Origin: Brevibacillus reuszeri
GTDB lineage: Bacteria; Bacillota; Bacilli; Brevibacillales; Brevibacillaceae
DNA length: 64,000 nt
Direction of reading: 5' to 3'
NCBI RefSeq assembly: GCF_002897295.1
Contig: NZ_BEXF01000001.1
Location: 496,001-560,000, forward strand
Made by a program: the position numbers and the translations under genes. Positions 17,722-26,528 of the stretch are shown here, piece by piece (position 1 is the first letter of the stretch; every line of letters starts with the position of its first letter). A model generated the notes under the pieces. The model saw only the letters and a program-made list of their open reading frames with translations. It had not been told where the DNA came from and did no database searches.

Positions 17722-17952
17722 ATGGTTGACATGCAGTATATATACGATCTTGAGGCAGAGATGGATGTAATGAAGCTGCTGCAAGCTGTTTCTGATAAGG
17801 GAATTACGGACGCTGAATGGCATTTAATAATGGCTTCGGTTAGTTTTAATTTACAACTTTACGCCGAGGCAGTAAAACATGCTGAACAAGCAAATACTAT
17901 CGTAGCCGGCTGTGCTGATGATATGCTTGCGCTGTACTCACAATATGACTAG
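17722..17952 (+). CDS. Small TPR-like hypothetical protein, probably truncated
   Basis: The 76-residue product starts behind AAAGGTGAA and contains LIMASVSFNLQLYAEAVKHA, an A/B-helix pattern like one tetratricopeptide repeat. A second open frame starting inside it (17912-18139) continues with NASEITFMLNYALTHFPS and ends in VTLTGSIV, encoded by repeat R11. A frameshift near 17950 may have split one gene of about 135 codons. Function is unknown. Confidence 0.45.
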   Translation: MVDMQYIYDLEAEMDVMKLLQAVSDKGITDAEWHLIMASVSFNLQLYAEAVKHAEQANTIVAGCADDMLALYSQYD

Positions 17953-18109
17953 TAGAAATGCTTCTGAAATAACTTTCATGTTAAACTATGCTCTAACCCA
18001 TTTTCCCTCGAGACGGAACCCGAATTTAAGAGATACGCAAAAATATTTTTACTTGAGTCTAGAACGTTGGGAACGACAGGTATCATTGTTGCTCCGCAAT
18101 CGGCAGTAT

Positions 18110-18190
18110 TTTGTTACGCTAACAGGTTCGATAGTTTAGTAAAAAGAGGTATTCAGGAACGGTTTTTTGTTCCTAAATACCTCTTTGATT
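18110..18190 (+). repeat. Dispersed cassette-like repeat, copy R11, with shared terminator
   Basis: Core ACGCTAACAGGTTCGATAG (18116-18134) followed by a long hairpin, AAAGAGGTATT with AATACCTCTTT and inner AGGAAC/GTTCCT (about 18143-18187). T- and A-runs on both sides make it a bidirectional terminator for this gene and for the PBP gene that converges on it. Confidence 0.75.
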
Positions 18191-18220
18191 TTCTTGTTAG
18201 ATTTCTAAGTACATTTTGTT

Positions 18221-20287
18221 TCACTTGTTAGTTTTTACTGGCGTCCCTAATCCGACATGCTGATCGTAAATGTCATAAACAGCCCTAGCAATATTGGCAG
18301 CCGATCGGCCACCATAGCCACCTTCAGGAACGACAACGGCGACAGCCAACTTCGGATTTTCCAAAGGTGCGAAAGAAATCAGCACGCCATTTGTGATGCG
18401 GGCATACCTTGACCATTTTTCCTTCGTTTCCCCTGTCTTTTTGTCAACGTAAGGGGTTGGTGTATAAATATCTTGCTCCGAGGTTCCTGTTTTCGCTGCG
18501 ATTTTGTACGGAAATCCTGCAAACGCGTTAATGGCTGTTCCACCTGGTTGTGTTACTAGATACATTCCGTTATGGACGATGTTCCAATAAAGGTCCGGAA
18601 GATCGATCGTATTCATTACCTTTGGAGTATAGGCTTGTACCACATTTCCTTTGCTGTCCTTAATTTGTTCCACGATTTGCGGTTGCATCCTTACGCCTTT
18701 GTTCGCTAAAGTGGCTGCATATTGAGCAAGCTGCATGGTAGTTAAACGGACTTGCTGGCCGAAAGATGACTGGACCATCGCAGCAAGTGGGCCATAATCT
18801 TTATTCATCACAAGGTAGTCTTCCTTGCCTTTATTCTCACTCGGCAAATCTATACCTGTTTGGACGCCTAAGCCAAAAGCGTGGTAGTAGTTTTGCATGA
18901 TATTTACTGCTTCTTTGCCGTATTTGCTTGACATTAACTCCCCAATTCGAGCCATGTAGGTGTTAGAAGACTTTTGCAAAGACTTTTGTGGAGTGAGTAC
19001 TCCATAGTTATGATGCTGGTCGTTATTGATAGTGTCAGTTCCCCGACCGTAGTGGTAGGCTCCAGGATCATTCCAACTATCATATGGGCTAATAACATTC
19101 TCAGCCATGCCCATAAGCACTGTAATGGGCTTTACGACAGATCCTGCCGGTACGATCGATTGAGGATGTTTGTAATTCTCTGCTTCGGCTTCTTTCCCTG
19201 TCTTCGGTCTAACATCATACGGGGCTTCTTTTATCGTGCCGTTTGTTACTGAGTATTTGATTTGATCATAGGTGTCGCTATCAAGACCTTTCGACCATAC
19301 ATTGGGATCGTATTCTGGATAGCTAACCATCGCTACAATTTTCCCTGTTTTCACTTCCATTGCAACGACATAAGCGCCTTTTGCATGTGATGCCTTGTCT
19401 ACCTTTTGCCTCAAACTTGGCATGAAATTCTTGATGAAATCGCGAATCTCCAGTTGGACATCTTCATCGATAGTGAGGTACAGATCGTTTCCTTTTGTAG
19501 GGGCCTTCTCTTCTACCATTTTGATGATGGTCTGGTCAGACGTAACTTCATATTTTTGGTATCCGTTCTCTCCCCGTAACTGTTCTTCATAGCTTCTTTC
19601 TACACCGTCAAGTCCAACCATTTGATTGGGCAGATAGTGGTCCTTCTGTTGAAGATAAAAATCCGAACCCAGATTCTCCGCCACATGATAGGGGCGAACA
19701 TAGCCGATGGCTTGAACAGCGACTTCTTTTGGATCATAGACGCGTATAGGTTTTGTTATGACTGAAACGCCAGGCAAATCACTCAAATGCTCCTCTAGAT
19801 AGGCGATTTCCTTTTGAGACAGATCATATTTGAGATCTTTTTCAGTTAACTTTGGAGAAAGACGCATCGTTCTTTCCATTTTCCCGTTCTTCAGCTCATA
19901 ACCAACATCCATTTTTTTTAACAAAGAGGCTTTAGTAGTTCCTGCTAGTGCCTTTTCCAATTTCGTTGCCAGATTTAAATAATCGTTACCCGTCATGTCA
20001 TCGAGCTCATGAAAGACGGCTGTGAAGGAAGCACGGTTGTTCACAATCATTTTTCCGTTCTTGTCGTAGATATTTCCACGAATAGCAGTGATTGGTGTCT
20101 CTTTGTAATTTTGTTTGCTGGCCAATTTCACATAGTTTTGTCCATCAGCAATTTGAATGTGTGCTAGGCGAAGGACCATGGCGGAAAATATCAGGAAGAC
20201 GAGTATAAATATGATGTTCAAACGCTTCACGTTCTTAGGTTGCTGCTGTTCCTCTGCTTGATTCATGACAACGATTTTCTTCCTCAT
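18221..20287 (-). CDS. Class B penicillin-binding protein (transpeptidase)
   Basis: The 688-residue protein has a short cytoplasmic N-terminus, one membrane anchor (about residues 23-41), a dimerisation/pedestal domain (AIRGNIYDKNGKMI, about 68-81), and a transpeptidase domain with the active-site motif SVVK (383-386), SSN (440-442) and KTG (599-601). It cross-links peptidoglycan outside the membrane, and resembles the Bacillus PbpA/PbpH (PBP2-like) elongation group. The ATG at 20287 has AGAAGGGG upstream. It is transcribed alone. Confidence 0.9.
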   Translation of the reverse strand: MRKKIVVMNQAEEQQQPKNVKRLNIIFILVFLIFSAMVLRLAHIQIADGQNYVKLASKQNYKETPITAIRGNIYDKNGKMIVNNRASFTAVFHELDDMTGNDYLNLATKLEKALAGTTKASLLKKMDVGYELKNGKMERTMRLSPKLTEKDLKYDLSQKEIAYLEEHLSDLPGVSVITKPIRVYDPKEVAVQAIGYVRPYHVAENLGSDFYLQQKDHYLPNQMVGLDGVERSYEEQLRGENGYQKYEVTSDQTIIKMVEEKAPTKGNDLYLTIDEDVQLEIRDFIKNFMPSLRQKVDKASHAKGAYVVAMEVKTGKIVAMVSYPEYDPNVWSKGLDSDTYDQIKYSVTNGTIKEAPYDVRPKTGKEAEAENYKHPQSIVPAGSVVKPITVLMGMAENVISPYDSWNDPGAYHYGRGTDTINNDQHHNYGVLTPQKSLQKSSNTYMARIGELMSSKYGKEAVNIMQNYYHAFGLGVQTGIDLPSENKGKEDYLVMNKDYGPLAAMVQSSFGQQVRLTTMQLAQYAATLANKGVRMQPQIVEQIKDSKGNVVQAYTPKVMNTIDLPDLYWNIVHNGMYLVTQPGGTAINAFAGFPYKIAAKTGTSEQDIYTPTPYVDKKTGETKEKWSRYARITNGVLISFAPLENPKLAVAVVVPEGGYGGRSAANIARAVYDIYDQHVGLGTPVKTNK

Positions 20288-20597
20288 TAACGCCCCTTCT
20301 CCTTTCTCTCAATCTCATCTTATAGTTCATTCTCTTTTGAGTGATGCATCGAAAACTACCGCTATTTACTGTATACAACATTATGTTTTATTGAAATAGT
20401 TATTCGCGTAATCTTATGCTTACATTTTTGTCCAGTGATTCTTCCGATTTCACGAAATAAATTATTGGGGCGATCCAACTTATTTTCGTTTCTGCTACAT
20501 GCATGAATCAAGTAAACACTGTTTCTCTAGACTCACTCAAATTTCATCCAGTACAATATGTCAGCGTGTTGTTTCGTAAGTAGGGAGGAAAGGTCAT
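20288..20597. other. Divergent promoter region
   Basis: AT-rich DNA between the PBP and CDF genes. No gene or striking dyad was seen; both promoters presumably lie here. Confidence 0.4.
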
Positions 20598-21482
20598 ATG
20601 CAATACTCATCATCATTGCTCGCATTATGGATTAGTTTAATAAGTAATGTGGTATTGACTGTGATAAAGGTTGTTGTTGGATTTTTATTCAATAGTCAAG
20701 TCCTCATTGCTGATGGTATTCATAATGCTGGCGATGTGATTGCTACATTTGCTGCTTTGACATCGTCTATGGTTTCCAAAAAGCCGGCGGATAAAGACCA
20801 TCCATATGGTCACGGTAAAGCAGAGGTTATTGCTTCTGGTATTGTGGCGATTATATTAGCCTTAGCCGCATTATTTATGGTCTATAAGTCGATAGAAGCC
20901 TTATTCGAACCAGCAGTGGAAGCTAGTATCATAGCATTGGCAGCTGCAATTATATCTTTAATATGGAAACAAGGCCTGTACGTCTATTGTATAAGGCTTG
21001 GTAGAGAACAAAATAGTAAATGCCTGATAGCAACCGCAAACGATCACCTAGCGGATGTGTACGCTTCTATTGCTGCTGTAATAGGGATTGGAGTAGCATT
21101 AATTGGGGATCGCTACGATTTACCATATACCCAATACGGAGATCCTTTAGCCGGATTGATCGTTTCCTATTTCGTTATGAAGTTGGCCTATGAAATGGGG
21201 GAGGAGTCGATTGGAGTATTAATGGAGAAAAGCTTACCTGCTGAGAAGTTGAATCAGCTTGAGAACATTGTCCGGGCAATTCCACAAGTAAAAAGAATTG
21301 ACCGGATTCGAGCAAGAGAACATGGGCATTATGTGATCGTGGACGTAAGAGTTAGCATTTCAAATGATTTAACGATTAAAGAGGGTCACGATATTAGCAG
21401 AATTATAAAGGGCTCTATTATGAGTGAAATGAAAGAGGTTGAAGAGGTATTGATTCATTTAAATCCTTGGTATGAATCGTAA
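20598..21482 (+). CDS. Cation diffusion facilitator (CDF) metal transporter
   Basis: The 294-residue protein has about six membrane helices and the metal-site motifs of CDF exporters: H42-x3-D46 in ADGIHNAGDVIA on helix 2, the HPYGHGKAE loop, and ANDHLADVYAS on helix 5. A cytoplasmic C-terminal domain (KRIDRIRAREHGHYVIVDVR) is the regulatory ferredoxin-like fold. It exports divalent cations such as Zn, Co, Mn or Fe by proton exchange. AGGGAGGAAAGG precedes the ATG. Confidence 0.9.
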   Translation: MQYSSSLLALWISLISNVVLTVIKVVVGFLFNSQVLIADGIHNAGDVIATFAALTSSMVSKKPADKDHPYGHGKAEVIASGIVAIILALAALFMVYKSIEALFEPAVEASIIALAAAIISLIWKQGLYVYCIRLGREQNSKCLIATANDHLADVYASIAAVIGIGVALIGDRYDLPYTQYGDPLAGLIVSYFVMKLAYEMGEESIGVLMEKSLPAEKLNQLENIVRAIPQVKRIDRIRAREHGHYVIVDVRVSISNDLTIKEGHDISRIIKGSIMSEMKEVEEVLIHLNPWYES

Positions 21483-21525
21483 ATTGTGGGTATTGTTTGA
21501 AAGCGAGAACTTTCATTTGTTTTTA

Positions 21526-21553
21526 GGCTGAGACATGTGTCTCAGCCTTTTTG
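21526..21553 (+). terminator. Intrinsic terminator of the CDF gene
   Basis: Nearly perfect hairpin AGGCTGAGACA with TGTCTCAGCCT followed by TTTT. The rest of 21483-21797 shows only a short uninterpretable frame before the flavoprotein gene. Confidence 0.85.
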
Positions 21554-21797
21554 ACTCTTCTTAGGGTTTGCTATTTTGCTGCCTTTTTGAATAAATCAAT
21601 GGCGTCAGGAAGGGAGTCCGGAGGCGAGAAGCGGGCTCTTCATATTTTCAGAGCACACATAGTGACGCTGGGACCTCAAGAAGGGCTTAAGAGGTAACAA
21701 CTACCCTATGTTTTTATGGCGAAACAGGTTTACCACTTGAACGAGATGGTTATCGTAGAGTGTGTTATCTAACGAATCATTCAAGGAGGTTTTTTAC

Positions 21798-22415
21798 ATG
21801 AGTGTCAAACTTGCAATTGTGTATTACAGCTCCACCGGAACTAACTATCAATTAGCTCAATGGGCTGCGGAAGGGGCAAAGGAAGCCGGCGCGGAAGTGA
21901 AAATCTTTAAGGTGCAAGAATTGGCATCTCAAGCAGTGATTGATAAGAATCCAGCTTGGAAAGCCCATGTGGAAGCCACAAACGATATTCCGGTTATTAC
22001 ACCGGATGACATCGTTGAAGCTGATGCCATTATTTTCAGTACGCCTACACGTTTCGGAAACATTGCCGCCCAAATGAAACAATTTTTAGATACAACAGGT
22101 GGAATCTGGTTCCATGGAAAGACGGTTAATAAAGTGGTAAGTGCAATGACCTCTGCTCAAAACGCTCACGGTGGTCAAGAAGCGACTATCCTTAACTTAT
22201 ACACCTCTATGTATCACTGGGGGGCAATCGTGGTTGCTCCAGGATATACTGATGCTTCCTTGTTTGCTGCCGGAGGGAATCCGTATGGTACAAGTGTATC
22301 TGTTGATCAAAACAATCAAATTGTTGGAGATAAGGAAGCTTATCAAAATGCTGTTAAACATCAAGCCAAGCGTGTGGTTACGGTAGCTGAATGGGTTAAA
22401 AAAGGAATGCAATAA
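21798..22415 (+). CDS. wrbA: WrbA-type NAD(P)H:quinone oxidoreductase
   Basis: A flavodoxin-fold protein of 205 residues with the FMN phosphate loop YYSSTGTNYQLAQ near the start, FSTPTRFGNIAAQMKQFLD at the isoalloxazine site, and the WrbA-like MTSAQNAHGGQEATILNLYTS. It performs two-electron quinone reduction and protects against redox cycling. ATG 21798 has AAGGAGGT 8 bases before it. It is a single gene with its own terminator. Confidence 0.87.
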   Translation: MSVKLAIVYYSSTGTNYQLAQWAAEGAKEAGAEVKIFKVQELASQAVIDKNPAWKAHVEATNDIPVITPDDIVEADAIIFSTPTRFGNIAAQMKQFLDTTGGIWFHGKTVNKVVSAMTSAQNAHGGQEATILNLYTSMYHWGAIVVAPGYTDASLFAAGGNPYGTSVSVDQNNQIVGDKEAYQNAVKHQAKRVVTVAEWVKKGMQ

Positions 22416-22431
22416 ATTTTTATGCATTGTT

Positions 22432-22461
22432 GGAAAACCACAGTTTTTACTGTGGTTTTCC
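22432..22461 (+). terminator. Intrinsic terminator of wrbA
   Basis: Perfect 12-bp stem GGAAAACCACAG and CTGTGGTTTTCC with a six-base loop. Confidence 0.85.
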
Positions 22462-22901
22462 TTATAAGGAAATACCAACACTACCACTGTTGAAGGTCAA
22501 CTGGACAAATTATGCCCCTCACCAGAAATAATTTGCAATCATATTTATAATGAGCCCTCAGCCATGCCAGCAAATCTGGAAGCTCTTTTTGTGATAATAC
22601 TTTCTTTAATGCAATGGCTTAAAAGAATGATCGAATGTTTAGTCGAATAAAGTGGTAACGTATTTTGAATAGGAAAACGGAATGTCTAAAGACACCAATT
22701 CACCATTAATCGTTGTTGATGACGTGCCTTTCGCTGTTTGGAGCACAGAGACAGTGAGTGGGGTATCAACGATTTAAATTCAGTAGAAATACGGGAGTAT
22801 GGGTATCAGCCCTGACGGATGCGTTTCGGGAAAATGGCTTTCATCAAAATCAAAGAACGGGACCATGTTTCTGAGAAACCATCTAAGGAGGCTTCTGAAC
22901 A
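22462..22901. other. Gene remnants, no intact gene
   Basis: Three start-less or stop-broken + frames follow each other: TTTVEGQLDKLCPSPEIICN and onward to about 22649, MSKDTNSPLIVVDDVPFAVW to about 22778, and EWGINDLNSVEIREYGYQP, an overlapping frame ending near 22818. They look like decayed pieces of one or two genes; no family was recognised. Confidence 0.4.
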
Positions 22902-23480
22902 ATGCGTGAACAGTTCCTCAACTATTGGGTAAAACCACTGCCAAAAATGGAATTCACATCATTATTAGCGCGTCTTAGCGGAAACCATACCATAACGCTC
23001 ACCACCATTGCCTTACTCAGTACTCTAGCGACTCTATTCCAACTAGCGGGAGGCTTTATACCGGGACCAGGATACTTGATCAGTCCTCTTTCTACGGCCC
23101 CGATTGTAGTAGCGACTCTCATTTCTTTACGCTCGGGTGCAACCGCATATGCACTTGCCATCATGTTATTGCTACTCATTCAACCGAGTGAACTATTCGT
23201 CTTTCCGTTTACAACAGGACCGCTTGGGCTTGCATTGGGCTTCAGCATTGTGCACTTCAAAAATCGGATTCAGGTTGTCTTGTTTTCCACTGCCGCGTTA
23301 TGGGCTGGGATAGCACTGGTGTTATACGTCTTCCGCTTTCGTCTGCTCGGTCCGTCGGTTACAGAAACCTTTCATATCGACACGATCATGTATATATTTA
23401 TTTTTTGTTTGCTTTATAGCGGAATATGGACGGAAATTATCCTACGGTTATTATCAAGATTAAGAATGTATATTCGTTGA
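22902..23480 (+). CDS. Integral membrane protein of unknown function
   Basis: The 192-residue product has five to six hydrophobic segments (for example ALLSTLATLFQLAGGFIPG, APIVVATLISLRSG and IMYIFIFCLLYSGIWTEIIL). The first pair has the general look of ECF-type S components, but no ATPase or T-component is nearby, so this is only a hint. An AAGGAGG site lies 10 bases before the ATG. Confidence 0.6.
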   Translation: MREQFLNYWVKPLPKMEFTSLLARLSGNHTITLTTIALLSTLATLFQLAGGFIPGPGYLISPLSTAPIVVATLISLRSGATAYALAIMLLLLIQPSELFVFPFTTGPLGLALGFSIVHFKNRIQVVLFSTAALWAGIALVLYVFRFRLLGPSVTETFHIDTIMYIFIFCLLYSGIWTEIILRLLSRLRMYIR

Positions 23481-23921
23481 TTGTAAGACAAAGGTGGTCG
23501 GATGGCAGGTGGCATTCAAAGACCCTACTCATTATTCAACTTTGGCGTGTGAGCTCCAGTAAATGCGGTATCATCAAATTGTTAGGTTTATCTAGTTTGG
23601 ACATGCCTCGTAATTGACGCTGGGGCAAGAAAGCCTGAGATAATCAGGCTTTTTTTGTTATCACCGGACCATACCCCTCAGGTCTGTTTTCTCCCTTCCC
23701 GAGGTCATGGTGTCACCAGGAGGAGTGATAAAAGGATACGTGAAGGCCAAGGAAACATCATGCTGTATAGAGATAACAAAGTTTTAGATTGGGGCCTTTT
23801 AATCAGTGGGCAGAATACTTCTAATATTGTGTTAAAATAAAAATGGACATTTCTTCGTTCAACTTCAGAAGGGGCAGGCCTTGGTTACGTTGGAAACCGG
23901 AAATTGGAGGGCGTTATTGAA
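23481..23921. other. Intergenic region with one terminator
   Basis: The hairpin AGCCTGA-GATAA-TCAGGCT followed by TTTTTTT (about 23633-23656) is a clear terminator. The remainder has no convincing gene. Confidence 0.5.
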
Positions 23922-24482
23922 ATGGCTAAACTGATCTACCCTATTAACGTATCTTTGGACGGTTACATGGAGGACGAGAGCGGCAATATCGAGTGGTCGA
24001 TCTCCGATGACGAGGTGTTTGCGTTCTGGACTGAATTCCAGCGGCCGATTGGCACCTACCTATACGGGCGTGGAATGTACGAGTCGATGGTGTACTGGGA
24101 AACGGCGAGCGCCAAAAAAGGCGATCATCCAGAGGTAATGCGGGAATTCGCGCAGATCTGGCGAGATGCTGAAAAGATCGTGTATTCCCGGACGCTTCAT
24201 GCTTCAAGCGCCAGGACTAGGATCGAACGCGAATTCGATCCTGATGCGATTCGTAGGCTGAAAGAGTCTTCAGAAGCCGACATTACGATTGGCGGCCCCG
24301 AGCTTGCTGGGCAGGCAATGAGCGCGGGACTGATCGACGAGTGTCATTTGCTTGTTAATCCGATCGTCTTGGGTGGAGGCAAGCGAGCATTGCAGGACAA
24401 CCTCCGCATGCGGCTCGAGCTGATCGGTGAACGCTGCTTCCGAAGCGGCGTTGTTCATCTTCACTACCGCGTGATCGTCTGA
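23922..24482 (+). CDS. RibD C-terminal/dihydrofolate reductase-like protein
   Basis: The 186-residue protein matches the RibD_C/DHFR-like fold common in soil Bacillota: start MAKLIYPINVSLDGYMED, then GTYLYGRGMYESMVYWE, ADITIGGPELAGQAMSAGLID and HLLVNPIVLGGGKRAL, the usual NADPH-binding order. The start at 23922 is chosen because GGAGGG lies about 11 bases before. Reductase activity is expected but the substrate is unknown; these are usually not true folate enzymes. GC content is high and repeat R12 follows at 98 bases. Confidence 0.82.
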   Translation: MAKLIYPINVSLDGYMEDESGNIEWSISDDEVFAFWTEFQRPIGTYLYGRGMYESMVYWETASAKKGDHPEVMREFAQIWRDAEKIVYSRTLHASSARTRIEREFDPDAIRRLKESSEADITIGGPELAGQAMSAGLIDECHLLVNPIVLGGGKRALQDNLRMRLELIGERCFRSGVVHLHYRVIV

Positions 24483-24579
24483 CCGCGAAACTAGAGTGAA
24501 ATTCAGGAGATACGCTTTTGAGCTTACTAAAATCAAGTGAAATTATGAAAGCCGGAAGTTATGAGCGTCTTCCATTTTT

Positions 24580-24680
24580 AAACTAACAGGTACGATAGCC
24601 CAATAAGATAAAGAACAGTCTACAACTTTTTAATAATGATGAAAACCCGTCTCCTATTAAAACAGGGACGGGTTAGCTAT
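24580..24680 (+). repeat. Dispersed cassette-like repeat, copy R12
   Basis: Core AACTAACAGGTACGATAGCC followed by CAATAAGATAA, the AACAGTCTACAACTTTTTAA stretch seen in R2 and R5, and the hairpin AACCCGTC with GACGGGTT (about 24643-24674). The rest of 24483-24786 shows nothing else. Confidence 0.7.
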
Positions 24681-24786
24681 TTCAAGCAATAGATATTTGA
24701 GTGGCCTACTTGAATAATAGTGATTCTTATTAAGTGGTTTAATTTGCCCAATTGTCTCTGATCATGAAAGGTAATCATTTAGCCTA

Positions 24787-25077
24787 TTAATTAATTTTGG
24801 ATGGTGGAGTAAGCCCGTCAGGACCTTGAAATCTTCTCAAAACCTCATTTGCTATCCGTATACCGTTTACAATTGCATCAAAATCAATGTTTATGTTAGG
24901 GAGCGACAAAAGTGACTTTTTCTTTGGTCTACCTTGTGTTTTTGCCCATTCTTGATAATACTGGTCCAACTTTACAGGATTTTTTTGCAATCTTTTTATT
25001 GAGATCTTTTTTATCTTGAGCCAATCCATAAATTCAGGTGTATAATGGTTACTTTTTTTAATTGATTGTTTACCCAA
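24787..25077 (-). CDS. Small basic hypothetical protein, possibly spore-related
   Basis: The 96-residue protein starts at TTG 25077 behind GAGGTGAGG. The N-terminal half has FMDWLKIKKISIKRLQKNPV followed by YYQEWAKTQG, a short helix-rich pattern that faintly recalls YlbD-type spore coat proteins; this is a weak resemblance. The C-terminus is LPNINIDFDAIVNGIRIANE. The neighbouring upstream gene in the same direction encodes a YjcZ-like spore peptide, which supports a sporulation role by context only. Confidence 0.5.
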   Translation of the reverse strand: MGKQSIKKSNHYTPEFMDWLKIKKISIKRLQKNPVKLDQYYQEWAKTQGRPKKKSLLSLPNINIDFDAIVNGIRIANEVLRRFQGPDGLTPPSKIN

Positions 25078-25106
25078 AATTTCAACCTCACCTCAATTCG
25101 TAAATG

Positions 25107-25153
25107 AAAAATGCAAAGGGGGAAAATCTACTCAATCTCCCTTTGCATTTTTT
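25107..25153 (-). terminator. Terminator between YjcZ-like and hypothetical gene
   Basis: AAAAATGCAAAGGG (25107-25120) and CCCTTTGCATTTTTT (25139-25153) form an 11-14 bp stem usable in both directions. Confidence 0.8.
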
Positions 25154-25175
25154 CTCCTCACAAACTCTCTATTAA

Positions 25176-25268
25176 TTAATCACAATCACATCCGACAATT
25201 ACCAACAAAACGAAAAGCACTAGGATCAGAGCAAAGTCATCAAAGCCATTAAAGATACCCAATTCCAA
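25176..25268 (-). CDS. YjcZ-family small sporulation protein
   Basis: A 30-residue peptide, MELGIFNGFDDFALILVLFV followed by LLVIVGCDCD. The FALILVLFVLLVIVGC core is the signature of YjcZ-type spore peptides, usually preceded by a Gly/Tyr-rich tract that is replaced here by a short acidic sequence. The start is TTG with AAAGGGGGG directly upstream. It is a single-pass membrane peptide expected in the forespore or mother cell. The sequence signature is strong despite the small size. Confidence 0.75.
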   Translation of the reverse strand: MELGIFNGFDDFALILVLFVLLVIVGCDCD

Positions 25269-25695
25269 TCCCCCCTTTCCATAGTCTTACAATATGTGCT
25301 TTACTCATTTTTGCCTGTATCATCACCCAAAAAGTAAAAAGATAAAAAGGAATTAAAGTTGGACTCCTTTGGAAATGTCGGAAAAAATAAAAAGGACTCA
25401 AGCATTGCCTGTACCCTTTTTGTTTCACGGAAAGTTCAAGGGGCTTTTCCCCACATCCTACACCTGATTCCAAGGTTGTCTAGGTGACTGATAATTGGTT
25501 AAAAGCAAGAAGGTATTTGTTCTGCTATGAAGAATAAATTTCCCAAGAATAACGACGAAGGAGAGTAGCGGATGGAAAAGTTGATCGAGGAGTTCAGCCA
25601 AGCCTATGCGCTGCTGCGTATTCATCACAGCTAGTGGCATGTAATTCCATTTTCGAAATAACAATAGAGAACGATGAAAAAATGGAGGAAAGAAG

Positions 25696-26256
25696 ATGAG
25701 CCTTAGATTGGAAACAGATCGATTAGTAATCCGACACTTTGAACAATCTGATGCCAAAATGGTTCATGGATTAGCAGGGAGCGAGGAAGTAGCACGCACA
25801 ACTCTTTCCATTCCTCACCCTTATCCAGAGGGAGCGGCAGAGGAATGGATTGAATCCACTCTTCGCGCTACCGAAAAGGGAGAAAGCTATACGTTTGCTA
25901 TTGTGAAAAAAGAAGCCGAAGAACTGATGGGATGCATGAGCTTACTTGTTTCAAAAAGTCATAAGCGTGCTGAGCTTGGTTATTGGTTTGGTCATCCTTA
26001 TTGGGGGAAGGGATTCGCAACAGAAGCTGCTCGGAGAATCGTTGCATTTGGATTTGAAGAGCTGGGATTAAATCGTATATTCGCAATGGCGATGACAAAA
26101 AATACAGCCTCTTATAAGGTCATGAGAAAAGTCGGGATGAAACATGAGGGTACCTTCCCACAGCATGTACTGAAGTGGGGAAGCTTTGAAGATATAGAGT
26201 TCTATGGAATAACCAGAGCTGATTATGAAAAGAACCTGCAAGCTAACACAATATGA
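25696..26256 (+). CDS. GNAT acetyltransferase, RimJ/RimL type
   Basis: The 186-residue protein starts MSLRLETDRLVIRHFEQSDA, the usual N-terminus of RimJ/RimL-like N-acetyltransferases. It has the acetyl-CoA pyrophosphate-binding stretch YWGKGFATEAARRIVAFGFE and the C-terminal NTASYKVMRKVGMKHEGTF. Targets are probably the amino terminus of a protein or a small amine. A GGAGGAAAGAAG site precedes the ATG. The gene is monocistronic with a terminator after it. Confidence 0.88.
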   Translation: MSLRLETDRLVIRHFEQSDAKMVHGLAGSEEVARTTLSIPHPYPEGAAEEWIESTLRATEKGESYTFAIVKKEAEELMGCMSLLVSKSHKRAELGYWFGHPYWGKGFATEAARRIVAFGFEELGLNRIFAMAMTKNTASYKVMRKVGMKHEGTFPQHVLKWGSFEDIEFYGITRADYEKNLQANTI

Positions 26257-26266
26257 GTTGCTAATG

Positions 26267-26320
26267 AAAAGTGGCAGTTTGGAACGGCATGATTCATGTT
26301 CCCAAGCTGCCACTTTTTTT
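26267..26320 (+). terminator. Terminator of the GNAT gene
   Basis: AAAAGTGGCAG (26267-26277) pairs with CTGCCACTTTT (26307-26317), with nested TTTGG/CCAAG pairs and a long T-run. Confidence 0.85.
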
Positions 26321-26528
26321 GTTTAAACATGATCATTGTAATAACTGGAGACCCAAGAAAGAGAAGCCAAGAGAGCAAGCGTAGGATTGAGCGACGTGAA
26401 GTGGTAAAACAGTCAGAAATAGCGCAATGCCGACGAAAATGGATATAAGCGAATGTTGATATGGTTTCGCGAAGTTTCGTACAATAAAAATAAATACGTA
26501 AGACTCAAAATGAAGAGGGGATAGGATA

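Noticed and set aside
701-24680. Repeats as a CRISPR array
   Set aside because: Copies are kilobases apart, separated by genes, with no uniform spacers and no cas genes.
701-24680. Repeats as classical integron attC sites
   Set aside because: The outer boxes resemble but do not satisfy the RYYYAAC/GTTRRRY consensus, and no integrase gene is visible; kept only as an analogy.
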